Below, one piece after another: positions 15,926-25,990 of a DNA stretch of 64,000 bases. Position numbers and translations under genes: made by a program. Under the pieces are notes generated by a model, which was not told the origin of the DNA, searched no databases, and saw nothing but the letters and a program-made list of their open reading frames with translations. Source of the stretch: Streptomyces sp. AP-93 (GTDB lineage: Bacteria > Actinomycetota > Actinomycetes > Streptomycetales > Streptomycetaceae); contig NZ_JALGBX010000012.1 of the NCBI RefSeq assembly GCF_022808175.1, positions 186,001-250,000 on the forward strand. The letters run 5' to 3'. The first letter of the stretch is position 1, and every line of letters starts with the position of its first letter.

Positions 15926-17872
15926 TCAGTGGTGGCCGCCCGCGTGCATCTGCGCGGCTGCCTGCACATGGGCGCCCGGCGACACCACCAGGGGCCGCAC
16001 CATGTGCTGCTCGTGCTCCAGCATGTGGCAGTGGTGGACGCCCCTGCCGACGACAGGGAACCGGACCGCCACGGTGACCAGTTCGCCCAGCGTGGCGTTC
16101 GGCGTGATCTGGCCGGCCGTACCCACCCGGATGACGTCCTTCTCCCCGAGCTCGTGCGCTTCCAGCACCCCCGCGGCCTTGAACGCGATGGGCTTGGACG
16201 AGCCGCGGGTGACCCGGTGGAACCCGGTGATGTCGTAGCTCTCGCGGGACAGCACCTGGAAGTGCGCCAGGTGGATGTGCATGGGGTGCGGGGACGCGGC
16301 GAGGTTGAGGTACCTCCAGATCTCCACGCTGCCGTGCGCGGCAGTGAACGTCTTGCCGTCGTCGTACGCCATCGCCGTCCTGCGCAGCGTCCTGACGGTG
16401 CCCTCGGCGTCCTGGACCTGAACGATCCCGGCGGACGGGAACGTGATCCCCGCCGCGTCGACCTCCTCCATCTCCCACAGCTCGGGAATGTTCGTCGAGC
16501 CGGGACCGACCACGACCACCCACCTCTGGGCGAGGTCGTGGGGCAGGTCGTCGTGGGTGAGCCGCTTGAACGTGGGCGAGAGGGCCTGCGGCAGCACGAA
16601 CCCGTTGGACGGCCTCTGGTCCGTGACGCGGAACTGCATCACGTCGGGCTCCAGCAGGTCGTTGAGCTTGTTGGAGGTACCGGGCGTGATGCCCTCCAGC
16701 GTGTTGACCAGCTTCAGGGCCCGTCCCCGGAACGCGCTGAAGTCGACCAGGACGTCGACGCGCTCGCCGGGGGAGAGGTTGAGCGCCCCCTCGACGGCCA
16801 CCGGCTTGCCGACCAGACCCTGGTCGGTCCCGATCACCCGCAGCGCCCCGGGGACGGGCTGACCGTCGGCCAGCAGCATCAGCCGGTACATGCGGGAGTT
16901 CGCGCCGTTGACGATCCGGAACCGGTACCAGCGCGGCGCGACCTCCAGGTACGGCCAGACCACCCCGTTGACCAGGGTGTAGGGGGCCGAGTGGGTGCGC
17001 ATGAGGCGCTGCGGGCCGATCATCTCCACCTTGTGGACCAGCCGGCCGGCCAGGGCCCCGGACTCGTCCACGTCGAAGTTGCGGTCGCTGAGGAACAGCG
17101 GCACGTCGCGGGCGCCCTCGGGCAGGCCGAGCGCCTCTTCCTCCTCGTTGCGGGAGAGGAACATGCCCGCGAGCCCGGCGTACACGCTGAAGCGGCTCAC
17201 GTGGTGGGTGTGGTCGTGGTACCAGAGCGTCGTCGCGGCCTGGTCGTTCGGATAGGCCGACAGCTGCACGTCGCCCGGACCTATCAGGTTCTCCATCCAG
17301 CCGTCGTTGCCGCCGCCGGTCAGCATGCCGTGCAGGTGCACCGCGGCCCACGGCGCCAGGTCGGACACACCGGGGACCACCTGGGTCCCCGCCGTGCCGG
17401 GGTAGTTGGTGAGCGGGTCGGGTGAGCGGCCCGTGGGCGAGCTGAAGTCGACGGCCCTGACGGGGATGCTGCCCGTGAGCTGGTTCTCCCAGACGACCCG
17501 CAGCGGACGGCCGCTGACCGTCTTGATCGTCGGGCCCGGGTAGACGCCCTCGTACGTCCACATCCTCACCGGCGGCATCTGCGAGTGCACGGTGACGTCG
17601 GCGGTGCGCATGCGGACGGTCAGCTCGTCGTGGTTGCCGCGGTCGCGGGGGCGCATGACCGGCGGGATCCGCAGTGGATCCCGGAACTTGGTCAGCTTCA
17701 GCTCGGGCGCGGAGGTCTCGGGCCCGCCGGCCGTCGCGGCGGCCGCACCATCCGACTTGAAGAAGGGGGCCGCGGTGACCAGGGCGCCCAGGCCGGCCAA
17801 GGTGCCGTAACGCAGCAGCGTGCGGCGGTCCGGCCCGGATGGCTCAAACGTTTCGGAGGCTGTGGGATCCAT
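15926..17872 (-). CDS. multicopper oxidase, phenoxazinone synthase-like, Tat-exported
   Basis: 648-aa three-cupredoxin multicopper oxidase. All four copper motifs are visible: HLHG (about 178), WYHDHTHH (about 216), HPMHIHLAHF (about 527) and HHCHMLEHEQHM (about 613, with the type-1 Cys and an axial Met). The N-terminus carries a twin-arginine signal (DRRTLLRYG followed by a hydrophobic stretch). Length and pattern resemble Streptomyces phenoxazinone synthase and the CotA/bilirubin oxidase group. ATG 17872 is chosen; a longer frame upstream would delete the Tat context. Likely oxidative coupling of an o-aminophenol or catechol-type product outside the membrane (inference). Confidence 0.88.
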   Translation of the reverse strand: MDPTASETFEPSGPDRRTLLRYGTLAGLGALVTAAPFFKSDGAAAATAGGPETSAPELKLTKFRDPLRIPPVMRPRDRGNHDELTVRMRTADVTVHSQMPPVRMWTYEGVYPGPTIKTVSGRPLRVVWENQLTGSIPVRAVDFSSPTGRSPDPLTNYPGTAGTQVVPGVSDLAPWAAVHLHGMLTGGGNDGWMENLIGPGDVQLSAYPNDQAATTLWYHDHTHHVSRFSVYAGLAGMFLSRNEEEEALGLPEGARDVPLFLSDRNFDVDESGALAGRLVHKVEMIGPQRLMRTHSAPYTLVNGVVWPYLEVAPRWYRFRIVNGANSRMYRLMLLADGQPVPGALRVIGTDQGLVGKPVAVEGALNLSPGERVDVLVDFSAFRGRALKLVNTLEGITPGTSNKLNDLLEPDVMQFRVTDQRPSNGFVLPQALSPTFKRLTHDDLPHDLAQRWVVVVGPGSTNIPELWEMEEVDAAGITFPSAGIVQVQDAEGTVRTLRRTAMAYDDGKTFTAAHGSVEIWRYLNLAASPHPMHIHLAHFQVLSRESYDITGFHRVTRGSSKPIAFKAAGVLEAHELGEKDVIRVGTAGQITPNATLGELVTVAVRFPVVGRGVHHCHMLEHEQHMVRPLVVSPGAHVQAAAQMHAGGHH

Positions 17873-17955
17873 TCGCCCGAGGCTAGGGGCGGCCGCTCTC
17901 GTCGAACTCGTGCTCGGCTCTAGGACGTGTCCTTCCGCCCCGGACCGGCGCCGGT

Positions 17956-17986
17956 GGACGGCCCCGCCCCTTCGACAGGGCCGTCC
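17956..17986 (-). terminator. hairpin after the ABC exporter
   Basis: 9-bp perfect arms GGACGGCCC/GGGCCGTCC with a 13-base loop, immediately 3' of the exporter stop (17997) on the minus strand. Confidence 0.55.
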
Positions 17987-17996
17987 GGGGAGGAGT

Positions 17997-19790
17997 TCAG
18001 ACCGCGATCGGCTCGCTGTCCCGGTTGATGAGCGTCGCGTAATGGCCGCCGCGCAGGAGCAGCTCATCGTGGGTGCCGCGCTCGGAGACCCGGCCCCGGT
18101 CCAGCACGATGATCTCGTCCGAGTTGCGGACGGTCGACAGCCGGTGGGCGACCGTGATGGTGGTACGGCCCACGCTGGCCGCGTCGATGGCCTTCTGAAC
18201 GGCCAGCTCGGTCTGGGTGTCCAGGGCACTGGTGGCCTCGTCGAGCACCAGGATCGGCGGGTCGCGCAGGATGGTGCGGGCGATGGCCAGGCGCTGCTTC
18301 TCGCCGCCGGAGAACCGGTACCCGCGCTCGCCGACCACCGTGTCGTAGCCGTCGGGCAGGAGCATCAGATAGTCGTGGATGTGGGCGATCCGCGCCGCCG
18401 CGAACAGCTCCTCGTCGGTCGCGTCCGGCTTGGCGAACCGCAGGTTGTCCGCGACCGTGGCGTGGAACAGGTACGTCTCCTGGGAGACGACGCCGACCGC
18501 GGACGTGAGCGTGTCGAAGGACAGGTCGCGCACGTCGACCCCGTCGATCGTGACGGAACCGGACGTGACGTCGTACAGCCGCGGGATGAGGTAGCTGAGC
18601 GTGGTCTTCCCCGAGCCGGTCTCCCCGACGATCGCGAGGCTGCGGCCCGCGGGGACGGTCACGTCGACGCCGGCCAGCGTCGGCTGGTCCGTTTCCGCGT
18701 AGGAGAAGCCGACCCCCCGCATGCGCACCTCCCCCCGCAAGGCGGCCGGCTCGACCGGCCGCGCCGGCTCGGCGATGTCGACGGGCAGGTCGAGGTACTC
18801 GAAGATGCGGCCGAACAGCTCGAGAGAGCCCTGGATCTCGATCCCGACGGTCAGCAGCCGCTGCGCCGGGCGGAACAGGCTCTGCTGGAGGGACGTGAAG
18901 GCGACCAGGGAGCCGATGGAGATGGCCATGTGGCCGTTGCTCGAGGTCAGCCCCGTGACCCAGTAGATCACCGCCGGCATGGAGGCGATGACGATCCAGA
19001 TCGTGGACTGGTACCACAGGCCCGCCGTGGTGACGCGCACCTCGACTTCGGTGAGCTTGCGCGACTGCCGCGAGAAGTCGTCGGTCAGGGAGCGGGAACG
19101 GCCCATGGTGTGGCTGAGCAGGATCCCGCTGATCGACAGCGACTCCTGCATGGTCGAGGACAGCCCGGCGAGCTGGTTCTGCCGGTCACGGGTGATGGTC
19201 CGCCGCTCGTTCCCGACGCGACGGCTCACCAGGGCGAACGCCGGGAGCATGAGCATGGACGCGAGCGTCAGCCGCCAGTCGAGCAGGAACATGGCGGTGG
19301 TCGAGGCGATGACGATCGTGATGTCGGACAGCAGCGCCGTGGCGGTGCTCGTAATGGTGACCTGCATCCCGCCGATGTCGTTGGCGATGCGCGACTGCAC
19401 TTCGCCGGTACGTGTACGGGCGAAGAAGGCCAGCGACATCCGCTGGAGGTGGCCGTACACCGCCGTGCGCAGGTCGTGCATGACGAGCTGGCCCACCTTG
19501 GCCGATATGTGGGTCTGCCAGACGTTGAACGAGCTGGTGGTGACCGACACCAAGATCATGCCGAGGGCGAGCAGGGACAGCAGCCCCAGCCTGTCCTGCG
19601 GCAGCGCCGTGTCCATGACCTCACGGATCAGGAACGGGTTGACGAGGGAGACCAGGGCGGAGCCCGCGACCAGCAACACGACGGACAGCAGCTTCCTGCG
19701 ATACGGGCGGAACAGCCCGAGGACGCGTCGCAGCTGGCCGTCTTTCATCAGTGCCTGGGGACGCGTGATGCCCGAGCTGGCGCTGCCCAC
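17997..19790 (-). CDS. ABC transporter, fused permease and ATPase (exporter)
   Basis: 597-aa half-transporter. The N-terminal transmembrane domain has about six helices (residues about 30-330) and is followed by a nucleotide-binding domain with Walker A GETGSGKTT (about 387), signature FSGGEKQR (about 492) and Walker B with ILVLDEATSALD. This is the lipid A/drug exporter type (MsbA-like), acting as a dimer in the membrane. The start is GTG 19790 with GGAGG upstream. The adjacent minus-strand multicopper oxidase and Ssu genes are separate transcription units or a readthrough tail. It is a reasonable candidate for product export or self-resistance (inference). Confidence 0.88.
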   Translation of the reverse strand: MGSASSGITRPQALMKDGQLRRVLGLFRPYRRKLLSVVLLVAGSALVSLVNPFLIREVMDTALPQDRLGLLSLLALGMILVSVTTSSFNVWQTHISAKVGQLVMHDLRTAVYGHLQRMSLAFFARTRTGEVQSRIANDIGGMQVTITSTATALLSDITIVIASTTAMFLLDWRLTLASMLMLPAFALVSRRVGNERRTITRDRQNQLAGLSSTMQESLSISGILLSHTMGRSRSLTDDFSRQSRKLTEVEVRVTTAGLWYQSTIWIVIASMPAVIYWVTGLTSSNGHMAISIGSLVAFTSLQQSLFRPAQRLLTVGIEIQGSLELFGRIFEYLDLPVDIAEPARPVEPAALRGEVRMRGVGFSYAETDQPTLAGVDVTVPAGRSLAIVGETGSGKTTLSYLIPRLYDVTSGSVTIDGVDVRDLSFDTLTSAVGVVSQETYLFHATVADNLRFAKPDATDEELFAAARIAHIHDYLMLLPDGYDTVVGERGYRFSGGEKQRLAIARTILRDPPILVLDEATSALDTQTELAVQKAIDAASVGRTTITVAHRLSTVRNSDEIIVLDRGRVSERGTHDELLLRGGHYATLINRDSEPIAV

Positions 19791-19838
19791 CCTGGCCTCC
19801 TTCTCTATGTGGTCGGTTCCAGTCGATCCAGGTCGTGC

Positions 19839-20057
19839 CTACTGCAGCTGCCTGACCAGCGCCGCCCATTGGGCGAGCTCCGCTTCCGACAGCGGTGGCG
19901 GGTACGGCCGGCCGGCAGGCAGGGCGGCGGATTCCTTCCATGCGCAGGGGGGATACAGGCCGTGCCACGCGAACCCCGTCCACATCAGGCCTTCACCGAA
20001 CTTCTTCCACAGGGATCGCATAGCGGACCTGGGCCTCGCGCCCATGTCGATCTCCAT
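19839..20057 (-). CDS. small hypothetical protein downstream of ssuC
   Basis: 72-aa (or 60-aa, if the internal ATG of MRSLWKKFG is used) protein rich in Trp and Pro. It has no signal peptide, and I do not recognise the family. It lies between the sulfonate permease gene (88 bases upstream) and the exporter gene on the same strand. The start is ambiguous: ATG 20045 has GGAG upstream, while the annotated one has a weak site. It is kept because the frame is uninterrupted, with an ordinary composition and a sensible position. Confidence 0.45.
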   Translation of the reverse strand: MEIDMGARPRSAMRSLWKKFGEGLMWTGFAWHGLYPPCAWKESAALPAGRPYPPPLSEAELAQWAALVRQLQ

Positions 20058-20145
20058 TCGCAGGGGGACCGCCCAACGTCATCTTGTGCAACGTGGCTCA
20101 ACAGGACATCGGGACCGTGTCGAGTTCCGCTGGAGGACGGGCGCC

Positions 20146-21049
20146 TCAGCGCGCGGCCAGCAGCCCGCGGCTGCGCAGCACCCGGCGCTCCAGCGGGCTG
20201 AAGAACAGCAGGTCGATGGCGACGCCGACGACGAAGATCAGGATGATGCCGAGCATCACACCCGGCATGTCGGAGAACTCCCGCTGGTTCTGCAGGTAGC
20301 GGCCGAGGCCGATCCCCAGCTCGGGGGAGGAGGCGATGAGCTCGGCGGCCATCAGCGCCCGCCAGGAGAACGCCCAGCCCTGCTTCAGCCCGGCCAGGTA
20401 CCCGGGCAGGGCGCCGGGCAGCAGTACGTGCCGGGCGCCGCGCAGACCGCTCGCACCGAGCGTACGGCCGGCCCGCAGGGTCAGCGGCGGCACCTGGTCG
20501 ATCCCGGCGATCAGGCCGTTGGCGATCGAGGGCACCGAGCCGAGCAGGATCACGGCGTACATGGCCGAGTTGTTGATGCCGAGCCAGATGACGGCGGCCG
20601 GCACCCAGGCGACCGAAGGCAGCGACTGCAGGCCTGCCAGCACCGGCCCGATGGCGGCCCGTACCGGCTTGACCTGGGCGACGAACAGGCCGATCGGTGT
20701 ACCGATCGCGACGGCCGCCAGGAAGCCCGAGACGCCGCGCCACAGGCTGGTCCAGATGATGGAGAACAGCGTGCCCTCGTCCCAGAGGACCGTGAGCGAG
20801 TGCCACACGCCTGCCGGGCTCGGCAGCTTTTCGGGGCTGGTCAGGTGCAGGCTGTAAGCGAGCTGCCAGGCACCGACGACCAGCACGATGCCCAGGATCG
20901 GCGGCAGCACCTTCTTCTTCAGCACCTGGCTGAACGGGGCGCGCTGCGCGTGGCCGGCCTCCAGCGCGTCGAGTCCGGCCCCCAGGGTGTCGAAGCCGGT
21001 CCCCACGCCGTCGCGGCGGGCGGCGCGGCCGCCCGCCGCGGGCAGGGTG

Positions 21050-21066
<17 letters not shown>
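20146..21066 (-). CDS. ssuC: ABC transporter permease, aliphatic sulfonate type
   Basis: 306-aa inner-membrane permease of the SsuC/TauC group. It has about six transmembrane helices (VLPPILGIVLVVGAWQLAY is the first), and the EAA-type cytoplasmic loop contains GAxxxG-like GASGLRGARHVLLPGALP. An N-terminal extension of about 50 soluble residues is unusual. The ATG 21066 start lies inside the ATPase gene's end (17-base overlap). It acts with the adjacent ATPase and lipoprotein to import sulfonates, sulfate esters or related organosulfur compounds. Confidence 0.86.
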
Positions 21067-21856
<790 letters not shown>

Positions 21857-21915
21857 TGCGGACACCTCCTGCGGGAGTGGACGGGGCGCTGCGCGGAGCT
21901 ACGGGGTGCGGGTCG

Positions 21916-23025
21916 TCACTTGACGCCGAGCCCGGCGTCCGCCGCGGCGGGCCGGCCCGCTGCCGCGAGTACCTTGTTGAGCAGGGTCAGGTCGACGATC
22001 CCGGCGAGGTCGGGCTTGTCGAGCAGGCCCGCGGCGACCGCGTGGTCGGCCCCGGTCTGCAGGGTGGCGGCCAGCGGGTCGTCGATGAAGTCGATGCTGC
22101 TCCACGCGGGGTCGAGGATGGCGGGCGGCAGCGCGTTGCCCGTGTCGGCCTTGATCCGCAGGTTGGCGTCGGCCTTCGCCTTCTCCGGGTCGGCCTTGAT
22201 GAAGGCGTTGGCCGCCACCGCGCCGCGCAGCACGGCCTCGACCACGTCGGGGTGCGCGGTCAGGAACTTCTGCGAGACGATGATGTTGGTGGTCACGAAC
22301 TTGCCGTCCGGCCACAGCGACTTCTCGTCCAGCAGGACCTTCGCGCCGAGCGTGACCAGCCTGGAGGCGGTCGGCTCGGGCACCCAGGCGCCGTCGACGG
22401 AGCCGGACTTGTACGCCTCCGGCACCACCTTGTTCTCCGTACGGAGCACATTGACGTCACCCGCGCCGGAGGCCGGGTCCACCTTGTAGCCCTTGCCCGC
22501 CAGATAGTTGAGCAGGGAGACGTCCTGGGTACCGCCCAGCTGCGGGGTGGCGATCTTCTTGCCCCGGAGGTCGTCCAGTGAGCCGATCTTCGCCGGGTTG
22601 ACCACCAGCTTGACACCGCCGGAGGCCGAGCCGCCGATGATCCGCAGGGACGTGCCGCGCGACTTGGCGTAGCCGTTGATCGCCGAGTTCGGGCCGATCC
22701 AGCCGATGTCGATCGAACCGGCGTTGAGCGCCTCGATTTCGGCCGGACCGGCGTTGAAGTACTGGGACTTGATCCGGGTCGATCCCAGCTCCTTCTGGAA
22801 CAGTCCGTCCTGCAGGCCCACCAGGGCGGTCCCGTGAGTGAGGTTCGGGAAGTAGCCGATCTTCACGGTGTCGGCGGAGAGCTTCGCACCCGAGACGACG
22901 CCCGCGGTCTGCCCCGCCGGGGCTTCGCCGGCACTGGCACCGTAGCCGCAGCCCGACAGCAGTCCGGCGGCCGCGGTCACCGCGACGGCCGCCATGGCCA
23001 CCCGCCCGATCGTCTGGTGGTGCAT
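21916..23025 (-). CDS. ssuA: sulfonate/organosulfur ABC substrate-binding lipoprotein
   Basis: 369-aa lipoprotein of the SsuA/TauA periplasmic-binding family. The N-terminal signal ends in a lipobox LLSGC (Cys about 27). IGYFPNLTHGTALVGLQDGLF is characteristic of the first lobe and continues as the familiar SBP fold. ATG 23025 overlaps the stop of cysN by one base (TGATG), so the uptake system is translationally coupled to PAPS synthesis. Likely ligand: sulfonate, sulfate ester or sulfate analogue; sequence alone cannot discriminate. Confidence 0.86.
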   Translation of the reverse strand: MHHQTIGRVAMAAVAVTAAAGLLSGCGYGASAGEAPAGQTAGVVSGAKLSADTVKIGYFPNLTHGTALVGLQDGLFQKELGSTRIKSQYFNAGPAEIEALNAGSIDIGWIGPNSAINGYAKSRGTSLRIIGGSASGGVKLVVNPAKIGSLDDLRGKKIATPQLGGTQDVSLLNYLAGKGYKVDPASGAGDVNVLRTENKVVPEAYKSGSVDGAWVPEPTASRLVTLGAKVLLDEKSLWPDGKFVTTNIIVSQKFLTAHPDVVEAVLRGAVAANAFIKADPEKAKADANLRIKADTGNALPPAILDPAWSSIDFIDDPLAATLQTGADHAVAAGLLDKPDLAGIVDLTLLNKVLAAAGRPAAADAGLGVK

Positions 23026-24353
23026 CAGAGCCAGTCCTCCTCGTTGATTTCCGCGGCCGTGGGCCGTGCGGTCCCGAAGGGCTCGCCCGCCATGCCGGCG
23101 GCGAGGGTCGTGCCGTCGGCCGGGTCGATCAGCAGGAACGAGCCCGTCCTGCGGTTGTCGGCGTAGGGGTCGAGCGCGAGCGGCTCGGCCGTGCGCAGCA
23201 CGACGTGCCCGATGTCGTTGACCTGCAGACCCTCGGCGCCGGGGCGCCGTTCGAGCGTGCTGATGTCGATCCGGTACGAGATGTCCTTGACCAGGGCGCG
23301 CACGGTGCGGGTGGTGTGCTTGAGCAGGACCTTGGCACCGACGTGCAGGGGGCGCTCGTTGAGGTGGCAGACGCTCGCCTCGATGTCCGTGGTGGGCGCC
23401 CCGGCCGTGCCCGTGGCCGCGATCAGGTCGCCGCGCGAGACGTCGATGTCCTCGGTGAGGCGGACGGTGACGGACTGGGGCGCCCAGGCGACGTCCGTCT
23501 GCGTGCCGAGCGCGTCGATGCCCGCGACGGCCGTGGTGTGGCCGGAGGGCAGGATGGTGACGGCGTCCCCGACCCGCAGCACGCCGGAGGCGATCTGGCC
23601 GGCGTAGCCCCGGTAGTCGGGGTGGTCGGCGGTCTGCGGGCGGATCACGTACTGGACGGGGAAGCGGGCGGGCTCTTCCCTCGGGTCGCTGCCGACCGGG
23701 ACGGTCTCCAGGTGCTCCAGCAGGGTCCGGCCGCCGTACCAGTCCATGGTGGCGGACGGCTCGACGACGTTGTCGCCGGCCAGCGCGGAGAGCGGGATCG
23801 CCACGACGTTCTTGATCCCGAGCGTGGCGGCGTACGAGGTGAACTCCTCGGCGATCTCCGCGAAGACGCACTCCTTGTAGCCCACCAGGTCCATCTTGTT
23901 GACGGCCAGGACCACGTGGGGCACCCGCAGCAGGGCGGCGACCGCGGTGTGCCGGCGGGTCTGCTCGACCATGCCGTTGCGGGCGTCGACGAGCACGACC
24001 GCGAGGTCGGCGGTGGAGGCGCCGGTGACCATGTTGCGGGTGTACTGCACGTGCCCCGGCGTGTCGGCCAGGATGAACCGGCGGCGGGCGGTCGCGAAGT
24101 AGCGGTAGGCCACGTCGATGGTGATGCCCTGCTCCCGCTCGGCCCGCAGGCCGTCGGTCAGCAGCGCGAGGTCGGGGGCGTCCTGGCCGCGGTCGGCGGA
24201 GACCCGCTCCACGGCTTCCAGCTGGTCCTCCAGGACCGACTTGGAGTCGTGCAGGAGGCGGCCCACCAGGGTGGACTTGCCGTCGTCGACGGAACCCGCG
24301 GTGGCGAAGCGCAGCAGCGTCGTGGCGCTGAGCTGCTCGGTGGTTGTGGTCAT
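23025..24353 (-). CDS. cysN: sulfate adenylyltransferase subunit 1 (GTPase)
   Basis: 442-aa large subunit of ATP sulfurylase, whose GTP hydrolysis drives APS formation by CysD. It has G1 GSVDDGKST (about 20-28), the switch region ADTPGHVQYT, and G4 AVNKMD. Two beta-barrel domains follow. Its start is 2 bases downstream of the cysD stop (TAG, GG, ATG), so the two are translationally linked. No APS kinase fusion is present because cysC is separate. Confidence 0.95.
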   Translation of the reverse strand: MTTTTEQLSATTLLRFATAGSVDDGKSTLVGRLLHDSKSVLEDQLEAVERVSADRGQDAPDLALLTDGLRAEREQGITIDVAYRYFATARRRFILADTPGHVQYTRNMVTGASTADLAVVLVDARNGMVEQTRRHTAVAALLRVPHVVLAVNKMDLVGYKECVFAEIAEEFTSYAATLGIKNVVAIPLSALAGDNVVEPSATMDWYGGRTLLEHLETVPVGSDPREEPARFPVQYVIRPQTADHPDYRGYAGQIASGVLRVGDAVTILPSGHTTAVAGIDALGTQTDVAWAPQSVTVRLTEDIDVSRGDLIAATGTAGAPTTDIEASVCHLNERPLHVGAKVLLKHTTRTVRALVKDISYRIDISTLERRPGAEGLQVNDIGHVVLRTAEPLALDPYADNRRTGSFLLIDPADGTTLAAGMAGEPFGTARPTAAEINEEDWL

Positions 24354-24355
24354 CC

Positions 24356-25294
24356 CTAGAAGTACCCTTCGCGCTTGCGGTCTTCCATCGCGGCCTCGGA
24401 CATCTTGTCGTCGGCGCGGGTCGCGCCCCGTTCGGTGAGCCGGGAGACGGCGATCTCGGCGATCACCGCGTCGAGCGTGGCGGCGTCGGAGTCGACGGCG
24501 CCGGTGCAGGACATGTCGCCCACGGTGCGGTAGCGGACGAGCCGCTTCTCGACCGTTTCGCCGTTCTTCGGGCCGCCCCACTCACCGGCGGTCAGCCACA
24601 TGCCGCCCCGCAGGAAGACGTCCCGTTCGTGGGCGAAGTAGATGTCCGGCAGTTCGATCTCCTCGCGGGCGATGTACTGCCACACGTCCAGCTCGGTCCA
24701 GTTGGAGAGCGGGAAGACGCGCACGTGCTCGCCCGGCGCGTGGCGGCCGTTGTAGAGCTGCCACAGCTCGGGGCGCTGGCGGCGCGGGTCCCACTGGGAG
24801 AACTCGTTGCGCAGGGAGAAGACGCGCTCCTTGGCGCGGGCCTTCTCCTCGTCGCGGCGTCCGCCGCCGAAGACGGCGTCGAACGTGTGCTGCTGGATCG
24901 CCTCCGTGAGGGGGACGGTCTGCAGCGGGTTGCGGGTGCCGTCGGGGCGCTCCGTGAGCTTGCCGGCGTCGATGTACTCCTGGACGGAGGCCACGTGCAG
25001 GCGCAGGCCGTGCTGGGCGACCGTGCGGTCCCGGTACTCGATGACTTCGGGGAAGTTGTGCCCGGTGTCGACGTGCAGCAGCACGAACGGCACCGGAGCC
25101 GGCGCGAACGCCTTGAGCGCCAGGTGCAGCATGACGATCGAGTCCTTGCCGCCGGAGAAGAGGACCACCGGCTTCTCGAACTCGCCCGCCACCTCGCGGA
25201 AGATGTGGACCGCCTCGGATTCCAGCGAGTCCAGGTGCGTCAGCGCGAAGGGGTTCCCCGACGCCTCGATCAGGCGATGGGTCGCGGTCGTCAT
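24356..25294 (-). CDS. cysD: sulfate adenylyltransferase subunit 2
   Basis: 312-aa catalytic subunit of ATP sulfurylase, making adenosine 5'-phosphosulfate from ATP and sulfate. The PP-loop is SGGKDS (about 48-53), followed by HVDTGHNFPE and GGRRDEEKARAKER, a signature of CysD. Its first four bases overlap the cysC stop (25291-25294). It forms a heterodimer with CysN. Confidence 0.95.
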   Translation of the reverse strand: MTTATHRLIEASGNPFALTHLDSLESEAVHIFREVAGEFEKPVVLFSGGKDSIVMLHLALKAFAPAPVPFVLLHVDTGHNFPEVIEYRDRTVAQHGLRLHVASVQEYIDAGKLTERPDGTRNPLQTVPLTEAIQQHTFDAVFGGGRRDEEKARAKERVFSLRNEFSQWDPRRQRPELWQLYNGRHAPGEHVRVFPLSNWTELDVWQYIAREEIELPDIYFAHERDVFLRGGMWLTAGEWGGPKNGETVEKRLVRYRTVGDMSCTGAVDSDAATLDAVIAEIAVSRLTERGATRADDKMSEAAMEDRKREGYF

Positions 25295-25890
25295 GCCAGG
25301 CCCCTCTCGGTCAGGAAGGTGTGCAGCTCGGCTGCGGAATCGGCCACCGAGCGGCCCTGCGTCTGGATGCGCAGCTCCGGGCTCTCGGGTGTCTCGTACG
25401 GGTCGTCGACGCCCGTGAGACCGGAGATCTCGCCGGCCGCCTGCTTGGCGTACAGGCCCTTCACGTCGCGCTGGGAACAGAGCGTGACCGGGGTGGCCAC
25501 GTGGATCTCCAGGAACGGCGTGCCGCCGGCGGCGTGCCGGGCACGGACGGCGGCGCGGGACTCGGCGTACGGGGCGATGACCGGTACCAGCGTCTTGACG
25601 CCGTGTGAGGCCAGCAGCCCGGCCACGAAGCCGATCCGCTGTACGTTGGTGTGCCGGTCCTCGCGGGTGAAGCCCAGGCCGGCCGAGAGGAACTCGCGTA
25701 TCTCGTCGCCGTCGAGCACCTGGACCTCGTGCCCCTCGGCGCGCAGGCGCTCGGCGAGGGTGAAGGCGAGGGTGGTCTTGCCCGCGCTGGGCAGCCCGGT
25801 CAGCCACACGGTGGCGCCGCGCTCGCTGGGGGCGGCGGCCGGGGCCGCCTCCGCGGTGTACCGGGCGGCCAGGGTGTGAGCCGTGGTCAC
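25291..25890 (-). CDS. cysC: adenylylsulfate (APS) kinase
   Basis: 199-aa kinase phosphorylating APS to PAPS. The P-loop is GLPSAGKTT (about 32-40), followed by DGDEIRE and the APS-binding GFTREDRHTN; the lid helix RDVKGLY(A)K is present. It is the first gene of the cysC-cysD-cysN-ssuA-ssuB-ssuC run on the minus strand. The genes normally preceding it in Streptomyces assimilatory loci (PAPS reductase cysH and sulfite reductase) are missing here, so the output is PAPS rather than sulfide. Confidence 0.95.
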   Translation of the reverse strand: MTTAHTLAARYTAEAAPAAAPSERGATVWLTGLPSAGKTTLAFTLAERLRAEGHEVQVLDGDEIREFLSAGLGFTREDRHTNVQRIGFVAGLLASHGVKTLVPVIAPYAESRAAVRARHAAGGTPFLEIHVATPVTLCSQRDVKGLYAKQAAGEISGLTGVDDPYETPESPELRIQTQGRSVADSAAELHTFLTERGLA

Positions 25891-25990
25891 GGTGGTGTTC
25901 TCCCGGGAGGTAGATGCGGACTTTCAGGGATGGGTCGAGCACGTCTCCCGCGCTGCAGGGCGTCGGCGCGGGCAGGGTTGGCGGGACCTT

